Assembly (NCBI GenBank): GCA_026724425.1
Contig: JAIUCV010000579.1
Coordinates: 186,001-250,000, forward strand
Source: Erythrophleum ivorense
Taxonomy: Eukaryota > Streptophyta > Magnoliopsida > Fabales > Fabaceae
Direction: 5' to 3'
DNA: 64,000 bases
The position numbers were made by a program, and so were the translations under genes. Under the pieces are notes generated by a model that did not search any database, had not been told where the DNA came from, and saw nothing but the letters and a program-made list of their open reading frames with translations. The first letter of the stretch is position 1. Each line of letters opens with the position of its first letter. Below are positions 11,188 through 24,488 of the stretch, one piece after another.

Positions 11188-14100
11188 TGCTTCTTATTTA
11201 TTTGCTTATAATTCAAACATTGCAAATCGAGTAGTAGAATGCTATTCCCAAATAACTTTTAACTTTTAACCTTAAAAATGTTCTTGAAAGATTACTATTT
11301 AGTGAATTTAATTTGGCGATGGATATATGATAAACTTGTAGTTTTAATGTTTTCATTGGTTTTGTTTTGTTTTGTTTTTTAATGGTATGCATCTGTTATC
11401 ATTGCCACATTGTTGAATTCATTTTAGCCTTTCATATTTCTAGCGTGTCTCTTAAGGGACTTGGAGGGATTGTAGAGTTGAGGATTTTATACCCTCTTGA
11501 TGTCTCCCTTTTCTCTAAAATAAAGTCTTCTTCTGTTAAGAGAGAAAACAATGTGTAATAAGTAGCCTCATGCAAGTCTTTTCCCTCGTTCCTTCTTTTA
11601 CAAACTTGGCTTTGAGGTGGTTGTATCATTGGTAAATAGATCATGTATAAAGTGTGCTAAATCATGAAATAGTAAATTGTGTTGTTTGAACTCCGAATTT
11701 GGTCCCATGCTTTAGACAACTGGAAATTAATATGTTGTCATATCACACATGGACGTCCTTTGCCTATTTTCTTATTTTTCCTTCTTAGAGTTGGGAGTGA
11801 TTGTTTGGGCTTCTCTCCTTTAATTTGTGATAAAATTCATGCAATAGTTGCTGTTTTGCATTTTTTTAATGTAATAAAATCCCTTTTAACCTAGAAGGGA
11901 TTTTGTAATTTCCTTCCCAACTTTAAAAATTGATTATAAAATTTATAGATTTTGAATTGTGTGCAACATAATCTATCTAGTAACTTTTTGCTACAAAAAA
12001 AAAAAAATTCTAACACCACTTAACTAAATAAGCTAAAGGACGTCAAGCCAACAAGATAATATATTAAATTAATGATCTTAAAAACAAGGACTTTTTTGGT
12101 AGAAAAGTGTGAAAAGAAATACAAAAAAAAAAGTAATTGTTTGCAATTTGAAATAAAAAAGTTAAATATTTGTTTAGCTTATTCAACCTCTTTCAACCTA
12201 CACAAATAAGTTGGATTTGGTACGAGGATAATCATAAATAATACATGAATAGGACATTATAGTTTTCATCCCTAAAGCCTATTTAGTTGGTGAAAAAAAT
12301 TTTGTCCCCTTTAAAACGTTAAACTTCCATACTTAAATTCATTTACTCAAAAAAAAAATTAAGAATAAATAAATGTTCTCAAATTGAAATTCATGTATAT
12401 TCATATAAAATTATTTAAAAATAAATAAATAAATTTTACAAATACTCATTAAGATATAAATATTTTGCATTGCCCGTCCCCAACAGAAGCCAGCAACACG
12501 CGTCAATGGTGCGTGACACATCTATTTTGCAGACAATTATTTAGTGTGGATGTACCGTTCCGATCAGATCATATTAGATCTGACCTTCCGAGTGCGAATA
12601 AACAATTAAAAAAAAACGTGCTTAATTTCATTTGGATTGCACACGGTGTTTGACTTTGCCCCTTGCAGTATTGTGGATTCAAATGCCCAATAAACACAGG
12701 CATGGGAATATAGGACCCTCCTCACCCACCCAAGCCATTGGATAGCAGACTGAAAGGCACACCTTATCTCCCATCTTCATTTTTAATTTTAATTCCCTTT
12801 TAAAATCCTTCCTCACAAATTCTTTTAAGGTTAGATTTAAGTGTATTTTTTTATATTTTTATTATTAAATTTTATAATTAAAATATGATAAATATATATA
12901 TATTTTTAATTATATCTTGATAAGTGTATAGTTTAATTAAAAAAATCATATAATCATTTGTATAAATCACGCATTTAACATAATATTATTAAAGGATTAT
13001 AGATTTATTATATTTTAATTAAAAAATTGATAATAAAGATATAAACAATCATATACAAATCTTTTTTCCATTTCTTTAACTTATAAACAAGGGAAAATTA
13101 TACTAATTTTCTTTGAAGTTTGACTAAATTAAATTTAATATCTCTTATTTTAAAAAATATTATTCAATTTCTATTATATTTGATATATATTATAATTTTT
13201 TTAAGTATTCACTTGTTGTCAATTAAGTTAATTTTTTACATAATATAAATAATTAAATTGACGTAAACATTTAAAATGAAATTATAAAGAAAAATCAGTT
13301 AAATGGCTTTTTTCTTTTTAAAAATAAATATTGTACAAAAAATAATTTCATAATAAATAATATATGAAGTTTTTGTAACAAGGGGAAAGGGGGTGATATT
13401 TCTAAAACAAAAGGAAGATAAACTGTAATATAACCAAACCTTAAAAAAAAAAGTAGTGTATTTACTCTATAAGGTATAACACCCTATTCTCCTCGCGCAA
13501 TGCCCACTCACAAAATTCAATATCCAACAATAACTAGCCAAATAATCCTTTCTCACAAGTAATGCCATAATTTGCAACATATGTGTATGCCAAATAATCA
13601 AGCAGAACATTTTCAACGAAACAATACCAAGTCAACCAAATCACTTATCTAAAAGAAAAAAACAAAATGACAGCATGCATTAATAAACTTTAAACTCACC
13701 TTGTTTCTTCCATCCATGAGATTGATGATCAGAGACACCAACCGTTAATTATGTAGAATTAATACATAATTTATAGGGCTCTCCTCGGATCTTCCTTCGG
13801 GCAACTATCGGCAAGTACGTCTGTTTTATTGTAGGACAAATAAAAATACTTCACCAACACTCAATCAGTACATCACTTTCATCTTTTAATTATTCACAAG
13901 TGGAACCAATTAATGTAAAGAAAACTAGAGACATTTTCTTTTTATATATTTTAAAGACTATGAAAGGGCACCCACATACTGTGATGCTGATGTAAAACAA
14001 CTTTTCGGAGAACAACAGATTCAACGTACCGAATCAATCAACTCAAACTACCCAATGATGTAATGCGCAAACTGTTCAAATCCAACTAAAGCAATGAATT

Positions 14101-15075
14101 CTGAATTAGGGTGTGACTCACTTCCAACGTGAGACAACATTATTAGCCTCTTAATTGAAATAATTGGAGAAAGAGTCGCTAAAAGCTGCACAGTTACAAC
14201 GTGATTAAATACTACTCCTTAATATATTTTTTATAAAAGAAACCTTAATATATAGTAGTTGACAATATTGACTTTGGAGCATGCTTGGTGTTTACAAAAT
14301 TCAGCAACAGCTGCCCTTTCTATTGATTAGTGCAAGATTATCATGGCTCTCTGATGACATTGAATGAGGGTTCTAATCTAACGCTTGGAAGAGCTTTTTT
14401 GCTGTAATCAAGTTAGCTAGGAACAGTAAATTATGTTAGTGAACAGTCTGGTTCAGCGTGAACTTGAGAGAGATTCAGGAATCTAATTGTGGGTGAATAA
14501 TTGGAGGTCGAGTATATGGGATGATGAAGACGACGTCAGTAAAATAATTAAGCAAGCTGTGAGAGGGAATATTAACTGTGCTCTTTATAAAAAAAAGTTA
14601 GTAAATGAATAAAATATATATATGTCAATTATTTAAAATTTATTTATAGACGTAATATATTTATATAATTTATATAATATTTATTAAATTATTATTTTAA
14701 TCATCAAATTATTCTTTTAAAAATAAAAATACTAAATTAATTTCATTTATTATCTATCTACTTTTCATTTTTTTTTCTTTTTCCTATCACTTAACCAAAT
14801 GGGCATAGAACAACGAAAATCAAGAAGGAGATTAGAATTAAGTCCCAACATTAATTCTCCTGTGATGACGCGCAGGGAGAGGATATTCATTTTGTATTTA
14901 GTCCCTCGTAGGAGATAGGAGACGATGAGGGGCTTACGTCATAGTCATTAATTTTGCCATTGACCTTGATAAATATCCCATAACATAATTAATCGAAATT
15001 TTAATTCTATGTATACCTAATCTTTCTGAAAAATTTATGCAAGTCAATTATCTTTCACCGTCAACTGTTAAAAAA
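10756..15075. other. AT-rich intergenic DNA
   Basis: No supported coding exon or RNA gene. It contains an (AT)n/(AG)n compound microsatellite (11125-11182). A short higher-GC stretch at 12465-12760 has no recognisable protein in any frame. Confidence 0.5.
11125..11182. repeat. Compound (AT)n(AG)n microsatellite
   Basis: An AT tract to about 11154 passes directly into about 14 AG units. Confidence 0.9.
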
Positions 15076-15077
15076 TA

Positions 15078-15368
15078 CTCCATCCGATCTTATTTATTAA
15101 AAATAAAAAATTATTTTACTGATATTAAGAAAAACAGTTAATATTAGTTTAACTCATTAATTAGATTCAAATTTAATAATTTTTTTATTTTATCCATCTT
15201 TATTTTACATGAAAAAATATTATACATTGTTAAGTGTATTAGATGTAACAATAAATGAAAGGTAAAAAAAATTTATTATTTAGTAAAATAAAAAAATATA
15301 CCATGTTTCTTATATTTTGGGACTAAAAAAATCTCTTTAAATTTTTTTATAAACAAGATCGGAGGGAG
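15078..15368. mobile_element. Stowaway-type MITE, copy 1 (291 bp)
   Basis: The ends are CTCCATCCGATCTTATTTAT and, inverted, CTCCCTCCGATCTTGTTTAT, flanked by TA on both sides (15076-15077, 15369-15370). This is the classical Stowaway (Tc1/mariner) signature. The interior is nearly co-linear with the second copy at 52271, sharing for example TTGTTAAGTGTATTAGATG and TAACAATAAATGAA. Confidence 0.88.
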
Positions 15369-16268
15369 TATTAAATTAGCTATAGTGTACTTGATGAGAA
15401 TAAAAATGAAAAGGATTTAAACAAACAAAGATTATTCATAAATTCTCACTTAACAATTTAAGTAGATAATTTGTTTGTTAGTTTTTTTTAGTAAAAAAAT
15501 TTTGGTTCATATTTGTTTCTTATAATAGTGGGAGTTGCATTATTCTAATATATATTTATATACATAATTTCAATTGAACTAGTTTATCTATGATCTTTAT
15601 ATGTAATAGCATAGTTATTGAGTTTTTTCTTTCTTTTTGGGCAACTGGATTATTGCTAAGCTAAGAATACAAGTATATAGTATTATATATTATCACAATT
15701 CACACACACACAAAATAAAACTCATCCACGTACAATATAATTTCTTAATTAATCTAATTATGATAAAAGATACATTCAACGTTAGAAAGGTAGCCTGTTT
15801 TTTATATATCGAACCGAACTAGCTTGAACACCCGCATAATGCTCTCGTCACAAATTACTACAGTTTAATTGGTAAAATACAAGGTACGATAATTAGTAAG
15901 TACATTAAATTTGAAACAATTCTAAATGAAGTAGTGTCGTATTTATTTGATCAGAAATAAGCATACTGCATGCAACATATCTCTCCCTCTTTGGTCGGTA
16001 AGTGTGGACAAAATCCGGTAAACCGCAATACCTCGCCGTGATTTATTTTATACCATCCCCAGATTCAGCCATTACAAACCAACCGGCGATCAGAAAACCA
16101 TTTTTGCAATCAATTTTATATCTATATATAACATAAAATATGACTAGCTTTATATAAAGGCTTAATTAATGTGCACTTTTGTTTAAACAAATCCCTATCT
16201 GATTTCAAGATGTACAATTAATTATAACTATAAGTAAATAGCAATAATTAAGAGGGATTGTTTGATCA
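15369..16268. other. Intergenic, 3' flank of the JOX gene
   Basis: AT-rich. It should contain the 3' UTR of the minus-strand oxygenase just to its right. No other gene seen. Confidence 0.45.
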
Positions 16269-18840
16269 TCATAGATTCTTTAAAGATTCCACTTGAGATT
16301 TTCCACGAGGTCCCTTCAATCTGATAAAAAGCCTGTATTCATCAAAGGTCATCGCCGGGTAGAGCGCGGGCCTCTCCTGCGTAACCAGCTTCTTTGCTGG
16401 CTCTATGGGGATGTCACTCTTGGGGTTGTAGAAGAAGGCAAGTGAAATTCTCTCTTTATCTGAATTTACAATCACTCTGTGCTCCACACTCTTGTACCTT
16501 GCATTGCTTAGTACCTTCACAAACACAATAAACCATTTAAATAAAATAGCTAGCTTTGTGACTTTGTATTGATAAGCTACTAAAGACTCCGAAATTTTGA
16601 ACTTTGATAGGAAGTAATATATACTCATGCAAGCTTATATTGCAGGCAACGGTCTATGCCAATGTATATTGATACCACGACATTATTAGATATATGTTAA
16701 AGAAATATGAAAGAAAGTAAATTACATGTATGGTCGGAATTAAGCTATCAAAACATTTCATATGGTAATGGCATCGCTGGAAATTACAAAGGTATTGATA
16801 CTTTGGCGTTGCTTATTGAAGAGATGACATTATTACTTAACCAGACATAGGAGTGTTGGAGTTAGATAGATTTTTACACTATACATAAAATAGGAAAGAA
16901 TATAATGAGAAATATAATGAAAAAATAATAATTTTGAAGATTAAAAATATTTCTAGTGTTTCTACTTTAAAAAAATAATAAAAAATTGAATCTATTAAAT
17001 AATAATTACAAAAAAGTAATAAATATTGGCTTTAAGGTTTTGTTTTGTAGAAATATAATTTCTTTAAAAAAATTATGGATAAATAATTTTTGTATATATA
17101 AAAAAATTATTTGAACCCAAACATTATTACTTATGGTTGGTTTTGATAATAATGTTAGTCCATAATAAATGACAAATGATGATGGTAAATTTATAGTAAT
17201 GAGGCTAAAGTAAAAATGAAAATGTTATTTTAAAAAAAACATTTTTCTTGAAAAATTAAAGTAAAATTGGTAGAAAAATTTTCTGGCAAAACAAATACAA
17301 CTTTTTTTCATTAAAAAGATTCCAATAAAAAAGTGAGCCTTAATTTAATCAATTAGTTTATATGGTTTTAGAAATCTACCCTTCTAGTCATGATAGAAAC
17401 GGTATTTTGGAAAGCGCAATATTTGTACGTGTCTTCGATCGGAAAATATGCGTAGGACCGGTAGATTAATTTGACCCTAATTCTAGATGGGAATCCAATT
17501 GATCAAAATATGTAAAAATCTACTGTATAACTAGCTGCTATAGACTATAACCCCATGGCCAAATATTTATACATTTTATTTACGTATGCGCGCCGATTTT
17601 TCAGCATTGTTTATATTAAGATCTTTTTCAATCAAATCGTCGGGAGCCATGTTAATCCCAAGTACGTCACACCTTGATATTGACTCTGTAGAAACATGGC
17701 AAAACCCATATTCATCCAAAAACTTGATCAACAACAGCAAAAATAAAAATAATTAACATTTCAACAACTATGCAAGTGCCCCCTCCATGTCATGTGACTG
17801 ATTCATTAACCAAAGGTTGTCTTGTCATATGCAGACACTTGAGAGAGAGAGAGAAAGAGAGAGTTTGTGAGAAACACCTGGATTTGATCTCCGATGTTGA
17901 CAATAAAGGCATGTCGAAGAGGCTTCACCGTAATCCAATCACAGGACTTGCGAACTTGAAGACCTTGGACTTGGTCATCTGGAAGCAGTACAGTCATCCC
18001 TCCTGGGTCCGAGTGCGACGACAGACCCAGCGTTAACTCTGGCTTCGGACATTTCGGGTAAAAGTTCACTCTCAGGCACGCCCCTATGTCTTCTCCTCCA
18101 AAAGCATTCTGAAGGAAATCCCCTTCCAATCCCAAGTTTATAGACAGCAACTTCATCAACCTCCCACATAGCTTCACCACTTCTCTTCCGTAATCATCAA
18201 ACACTTCCCTGCAACACGCAAAATCACCGTATTAAAAAGAGAAACCAGCTAGTTTACTTGATAATGGTGTTTTCCTGTATTAATTGAATTACCTGCAACG
18301 GGGAGGGAGAGAAGGCCATTTGTTATGGTCCTTCAAGGACAGGGGTAGGTAGTGAAGAAAATAGTAGTCACTCCAATCAAGAATAGCACCCTTCTCAACT
18401 CCAAGTCTGCTACCGTAGCCTTCGTAGGTTTTGGGGGAATTAGCATATTGCTGCTTGAGGTCCATGGGCAAGTGAAAGAAGGCGCGCCATGTCTCCCTGG
18501 TGGCGTCCATCAAATGGGGGCTAACCCCGTGGTTCACGATTTGGAAGAACCCCCACTCATTGCAGGCCTCTAAGATCTGGGCAAGCACGGCGGTTCGGGC
18601 CTGAGGGTGGACGTCGTCGTATAGAGGGGCCAGGTCGATGATTGGGATGTTGGCATCGTCAGAAGAAGAAGGAAGTGAAGGCCTGTCAGAAGGGGGCTTA
18701 ATGTACCTGTAAGGGATTGAATCGAAGCAGGTTTCGGATACGGACTGAACGCGGACTATAGGCTCAGGCCATTCTTGTGGGATATTAAACATTGCGATGA
18801 TTTCCGAGGTTGATACTTGCCACCATTCACATGTCACCAC
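16269..18840 (-). CDS. JOX: Jasmonate-induced 2-oxoglutarate/Fe(II) oxygenase (JOX/JAO family)
   Basis: Three exons on the minus strand: 18840-18293, 18208-17878 and 16514-16269. All junctions are GT..AG and phases agree, giving 374 aa. JOX enzymes (DOXC46) 12-hydroxylate jasmonic acid and so dampen jasmonate signalling. The N-terminus has EWPEPIVRVQS and the DIOX_N segment has RTYEGYGSRLGVEKG-type sequence (KTYEGYGSRLGVEKG here). The DSBH core has HSDPGG (H248, D250) and VEHRV (H305) as iron ligands, and R315-x-S317 for 2-oxoglutarate. The Arg positions reported to hold jasmonate in Arabidopsis JOX2 appear conserved (LRVNFYPKC Arg229; YRLFIR Arg354 and Arg358). The start is uncertain: Met17 (18792), just before the conserved EWPEPIV block, would give 358 aa, nearer the family length. 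Introns are 84 bp and 1363 bp. It is predicted soluble and appears intact. Confidence 0.95.
16515..17877 (-). other. JOX intron 2 (1363 bp)
   Basis: The donor CAG|GTGTTT is at the 17878 end and the acceptor GAAG|GTAC at the 16514 end. It holds a purine (GA)n tract at 17842-17864. No inserted element could be delimited. Confidence 0.85.
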
Positions 18841-18967
18841 GACCAGTCGTATAACATGAGATGAGAGAGAAGTGGATGGATGAGATGGGATCAGATACGT
18901 TGGGCACAGTGTGGGGGAAGGGGGCTGAAATGGACGTCAATTGAAAAAGTTTACATCCGTGAGTGCA

Positions 18968-18974
18968 TTTTATA
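18968..18974 (-). promoter_or_regulatory. Candidate TATA box of the JOX gene
   Basis: TATAAAA on the minus strand lies 128-134 bases upstream of the first ATG. TGACG/CGTCA-type motifs occur at 18935-18939 and near 19362, and ACGTG near 19350. These resemble jasmonate-responsive elements, but short motifs like these are expected by chance too. Confidence 0.4.
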
Positions 18975-21900
18975 GTAATCCCATTAGCGTCCTCTTTGTA
19001 ATATACTTTTAATTAATATGCTAGTAACATTTGAGATATGATTCGACTTATAGTCAGTTGAATATATGTTTATTATTAAAATTTTTAACTAAAATATAAT
19101 AAATATATAATTTTTATTAAAAATAATAAATATATGATTTAATTAAATATTATATAATTACTTGAAAAAATTACATATTTATCATGTTATTATTAAATAA
19201 ATATATATATTTATTCTATTTTAATTAAAAATTTTAACAATAAAAATATAAGATATTGTATATAGAAAATTATTAATATAATAAAAAAATGGTTACTAAT
19301 TAATTGCACCTGTGCATTAAGTATACCGTAAAATTTCCATTAATTAGAAACGTGGAATTTATGACGTTTAAATAAGTGTGAATAATGCGAAACGAGTTTG
19401 TTTTTCTAGGGGGTGGGGGAAGATGAATGTGGGGTCTTTGATGAAGTTGTGGGAAAGAAAAGCATAAATAAGAAATTCTTAAATGGCTGCAAAACTTGGA
19501 TCAACGTGGCCACACTTGATTTTATAACTGGTGTACGTGGCCTTGGAGTTGGACTGAAAGGGATTGCGCCTCCGTGGCCCTACTCCATTTTAATGTGCTC
19601 TTGCTACCTATTTATTAGGATAATCAATTGCAACCACCAATCCGTATATAAATTTCAAGTTATTCAGTGTTTCGTGAGATTTTTAGTTTTCATTTTCTAT
19701 ATAATTTAATAACACCAAGAGATTTACTTGGTTCATCATGCTTGAAACTTGTATTGTAAGTCAACTTCTTTTGAGAAATTTTATGCTAATCGCCTTGTAG
19801 TAAACTCCATGGTAGAATGAAAATAGTGATATAAATAACCTTATAACACCTTAAGTAGTAAGGATAAAATAAGAATATGAGTAGAATTAAATGTTTTAAT
19901 TCCAAAAAAAATTGATGAACTTTTGCTTTCCCCTTTATAGATCATATCAATTCCTCCTATAGTTATATCATGAATGTTATTATGAATTTGATAGATATAT
20001 GAAATATGTGGGGGAAAAAAAGAAGAAGAAAATTGTCCATGTCAGTGACAGGTTGAAATAGTTTATCCTTATTAATTATTAGTGTATGTTAAAAAATAAT
20101 AATTTGTCCTGGGTGAGGCATGAAGCTCGTCCTCAATCCTCGTCAGACATCAAGTGTGAATCAATAGCTTCATATGGCCGTGTCCATACAACTGTCCCTG
20201 TATCAATTGTTATTGATGTCCTATGGTTTATTCCATAATCTTATTTACGGTACTTATGGAGTATTGATGAGTGCTTAATATTATTATCATTTGATTTTTA
20301 TCACGTAATTTAATTTTAAACTATAATTAAATTATATTTTAAATTTTACATAAAAATTATTTATTTATTGAATAAAGTATAAATAAAAATATTATTAAAT
20401 ATTTTAATACTACAAGAGTAAAACAAATATTTTTTCATCCCGAATATGCCTCAAGCCCTCAACCTCAAACTTCCAATACCTAACCTAATCAAGCAACCAA
20501 CCCCTTAGTTGTTCTCTCACTCAGCACTTAATTGTCAGCGAACTTCTTCCATAAATATAGCATGAAGATCAGATTATTTCGATCTGTTTAATATATAGAA
20601 TATTAGGAATAAAAATTAAAAAAAACTTGCAAAACTCATCACCTTTTCTCATTTTCAACTTTAATTTCCATTTAACATAAAGGAATAAGAGATTTTATAT
20701 TTATTAAATTCTCCTTATTAATTCATTTTCTTTTACTTTCATTTATTTATTTATATTTGGTGGAGTTCTTTTACTTTCATTTAAAGCAAATAAAATAGAA
20801 GAAACGTGCCTAACCTTCCTACCGCGTGTTCCTTTTTAATTCTTTCCATCTTTTTCCCTATTCGTAAGTGCAATCCAAATAAAGGGCAGGGATAAATATA
20901 ATTTTATGGGCAAGACTTAAAAAAATAAAAAGTTTATGATAAATAATTAGTAACAAATAATAAATGACATAGGCGCGCATCGGGAAAGATTTAGGCACGT
21001 GGATATTTATTACATTTTAATTTGTTTTTAGCTCCATTCTAGAACGTTGTCATACTTTTCTAGTGCCTACTCTCTTTTAATACAAAGAAAAGAGATTCCA
21101 CCATACCAGCCATAATGCCCTCTATAGGGATTGAAGTTTAGTTGTAATTTGATTTCACTTACACAATTGAAAAGTTAGTTATGGCCGTAACATGTAAATA
21201 ATTCATAAATAGATACACTATATTAACAAAAACATAATGTATCTATTCATGGATTATATAAAAATTTTCAAGGAGTTGTTTACTCACGAAGGAGAAAACA
21301 TAATATGTCATTAGATAATTATCTTTTTAAAGGGAAAATGTGTATCTTGTGTCCTTTTTGATAAAAGGGAAATGCTTAGCAAATCATAAAACCTAACACC
21401 CTTGCAAATTTTAGCCAAAGATGTATAATTGGAGCAGTCAGACACATCGCGCTTCTTGAAGACCATCAAGAGTAATTTTGTCACACACCACTTTTTCATT
21501 TTGTTTAATAGGCTTTTTTTGGGTTATCATTGGCTTAATATTTTAAAAAAATGCAATTGACCTTTTATATAATAGTAATATATTATATGTAAGAAAATGT
21601 GCAAGTGAGATCTGGGAAAGCAATATATAATTGGTATTAACTATTCTCTTATTTTGGTGTATGCACGAGAGTTGTACAACTTAAAAGTAATTGTTGATAT
21701 AAAATTCCATAATGAAGTTTTAAACATTTTAATTATATCAAATAAAGTATTATGTGAAAATTTAATATTTGGAAATAGAATACTTTGGAAAATCAAATTG
21801 GGCCACAGTACTTTATCTAAACTAGAATACCTGAGTTTTATAATTTGGACCAAAGGAAGTGTCTTATCTATTTAGGTAGAAATTGCATCAGTTTTGAATG

Positions 21901-24271
21901 GGCTAATGAAATAAAAATATTGGAAGGCTCATGATATGATTTAAAAGAACTAATTTTGTGATTTTGCATTCCATACAAAAATCATTTTGTCTATCATATA
22001 ATGACCACAAGGGAAAAAAGGAAATAAAACATTTTGTCCAGCATATAATAACCCCAAGGTAAAAGAGAAAAGGTGAGGCATTATTCAACAAGAATCATAG
22101 ATTTGGCCTCCTAACATCACCTTTAACATAGCATTGTCCACCAGTCATTAGCCTAGGAGCAAAACGAAAATAGACCTGTAACACATGTATACAAAATGGT
22201 TGTTAGATTAAATACTTCCTTATCAAAGTAGAACTACAGTTTTTAGCAAAAGAAAAAGAAAATAAGAAAAGTGGTTGTGATTGTTGTCACATCTCATTAA
22301 AATGCTTAAGGGATAAATTTCAAATGGTGCAAAGGTGAAGAAGCAAAAATCAACTCTTTCTTCTAAACAGCATCCAAAGAGTGAGAAACAAAGAGCCATG
22401 AACATTGAAATTTCAACATTCAATGACCAAGTGAATATTGAAAAAAGGCAATAGTATAGATGAACTTTAAGGAAACAGGAAATGACTTAATGCATTTAAT
22501 GAAAACTTACTAGCCATTGGAAAAAGTTGAAAGTTGAAAAAGAATGTCTCTAAAGCTACAATAGCCATATGAAGTTGATAATGAGTATTTAAAGAGAAGA
22601 ACATTAAAAAAAAAATGTGAAAGAGAAAAGAGAAAACGCTATGTACTTATTGGGATATTTTCTTCACCTATGAGTAGCTTGCTTGTTGTGCTATCATAAG
22701 AGATATACTTTAAGTAAATAAATTTTTAAGCCAACATTTTCATGTTCTGAGTAAGCTAAAAGAAAAGAAAAGAAAGAATATACAATGAAATCATTTACTT
22801 TTCTTACCTACTTGATGGTTGATTGAGTCATCATTAGATTACATGTTCCATGTGTGAGAATCCAACCCAACAATTTAAGCTCGCTGACAGTCTTTCATGC
22901 ATTTAACCTTCATCTACTATGCCTTCAGTGTTTGATCCTTTGTGAGAGAAATCATTGTTAAGTGTTTTGTATGAACAATTATTAAGAGCACTACAAACCT
23001 AACTCAAACTCGAGTTTGACTTATATTATAATTATTTTTTATATGTTATTAATAAATAATATTATTAAAAAAAATATTTATAACTACTAATATAAGTAAA
23101 AAATAATTATATAACATATGTAATTATTATTATTTTACTTTTAGTTATTGCATAATATAGTAATAGGAATAAATTATAATTTAAAACAAAATAAATCAAT
23201 AATCAATAATATTATTAAAAAAATTATCATATTGAACACTTTTATTATTTTATGTATACTCTAAATTGTTTAAATTTCCTACCATTTTTGTGGGACTATT
23301 TGGTATTTAAAAAAAAAAGTAAAACTAATAAGTAATAAAATAAAAATATATAATATTTAAAATTTTATTAAAAATTTAAATTATATTAAAATAAAAAAAA
23401 TTAATTAAAAAAATCAGCCCAAGCTCAATCCGTTTTCAAACAAATTCAACTCGTATTCAGATCTAATTTAGAGTTATATCAATTATATATACATATAGAG
23501 ATTATATGTTCTGTACAACCTGAAAAAGATCACAATTGGAACAACTGTAACTTGCATTGTAATACTTGCAATACTTGCAATCACAATAATTGAAATGCAA
23601 CTATAACTGCAATTTAAAATCTTAAATAAAACTTGAGTCCATGCTTTTAGATTGTAATAATATAGACTTAAACTATGTTAAAGCCTATAAAGATTTCATA
23701 ATGGGATCTCTACTAATGGTATAGATGGCTACTTTGTATTAGTGTATATTTAAATTGTTCAGATCAAATTTAAAATATTCAAATTTTTTATTTTTTATTT
23801 TAAAAGATAGAATAAAAATATTTTTTTTTAACTACTACCTTTAAAAAATTGATAATTAATATATATATAAAAAATTTGGACCATCTAAATTCGATTAAAT
23901 GACCCAAATCCATTACATTACAAAGTAGCATCCATAAGTTGCAAGGAAATTGAGTTCATAAAGATTTAAGGTTAGTAAAACACTGATATTATATGTATAT
24001 TATATCCAATAAAATATGCATGTCTATGATCTGTCATAAATTTAAGTGACCCTATTAATGCTAAAGGAGTGTGATACATTAAAAATGTAAATTATAAAAA
24101 CAAAATGATTAGAAGTTCTATTATAATATAATAACAAGGAATGGGGGATTCACCGATCGCCATAAGGAAGTCATAGGGACTTTCAACTAAAAAGAACGAA
24201 TCCAATTTTTTTGTAGCAGGGGATCCTACTATAGAGATGCAGTAATGCAATTTTGACGTTTATTATTATTG
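18975..24271. other. JOX upstream region and AT-rich intergenic DNA
   Basis: No supported exon, RNA gene or delimited element across about 5.3 kb. Open frames here lack family motifs, codon bias and splice context. Confidence 0.5.
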
Positions 24272-24488
24272 GTTTGGGCTCAAGGTTTAAAGGGAAAGAT
24301 AAAAATTTTAATTGTGAGAAAAAAGTACACTTTAAAAATTTTAACATAAGAATATAAAAATTATAATTGTGAGGACAAAATTTTTAATTATGAAAAAAAT
24401 CTATTTTAAAATTTAAAAAAAACATCTAAAATATAATTTTTTCTTAGTTAAAATTTTTATTTTCTCCTTTAAACCTTAAACCCAAACG
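24272..24488. mobile_element. AT-rich fold-back MITE, about 217 bp
   Basis: The left arm GTTTGGGCTCAAGGTTTAAA and the inverted right arm GTTTGGGTTTAAGGTTTAAA pair over about 45 bases, continuing through ATAAAAATTTTAA. There is no coding capacity. The target duplication is unclear, so the superfamily is not assigned. Confidence 0.6.

Noticed and set aside
19413..19709. 98-codon plus-strand open frame upstream of JOX
   Set aside because: It has no recognisable domain and a hydrophobic, AT-driven C-terminal half. Nothing shows splice context or a matching promoter.
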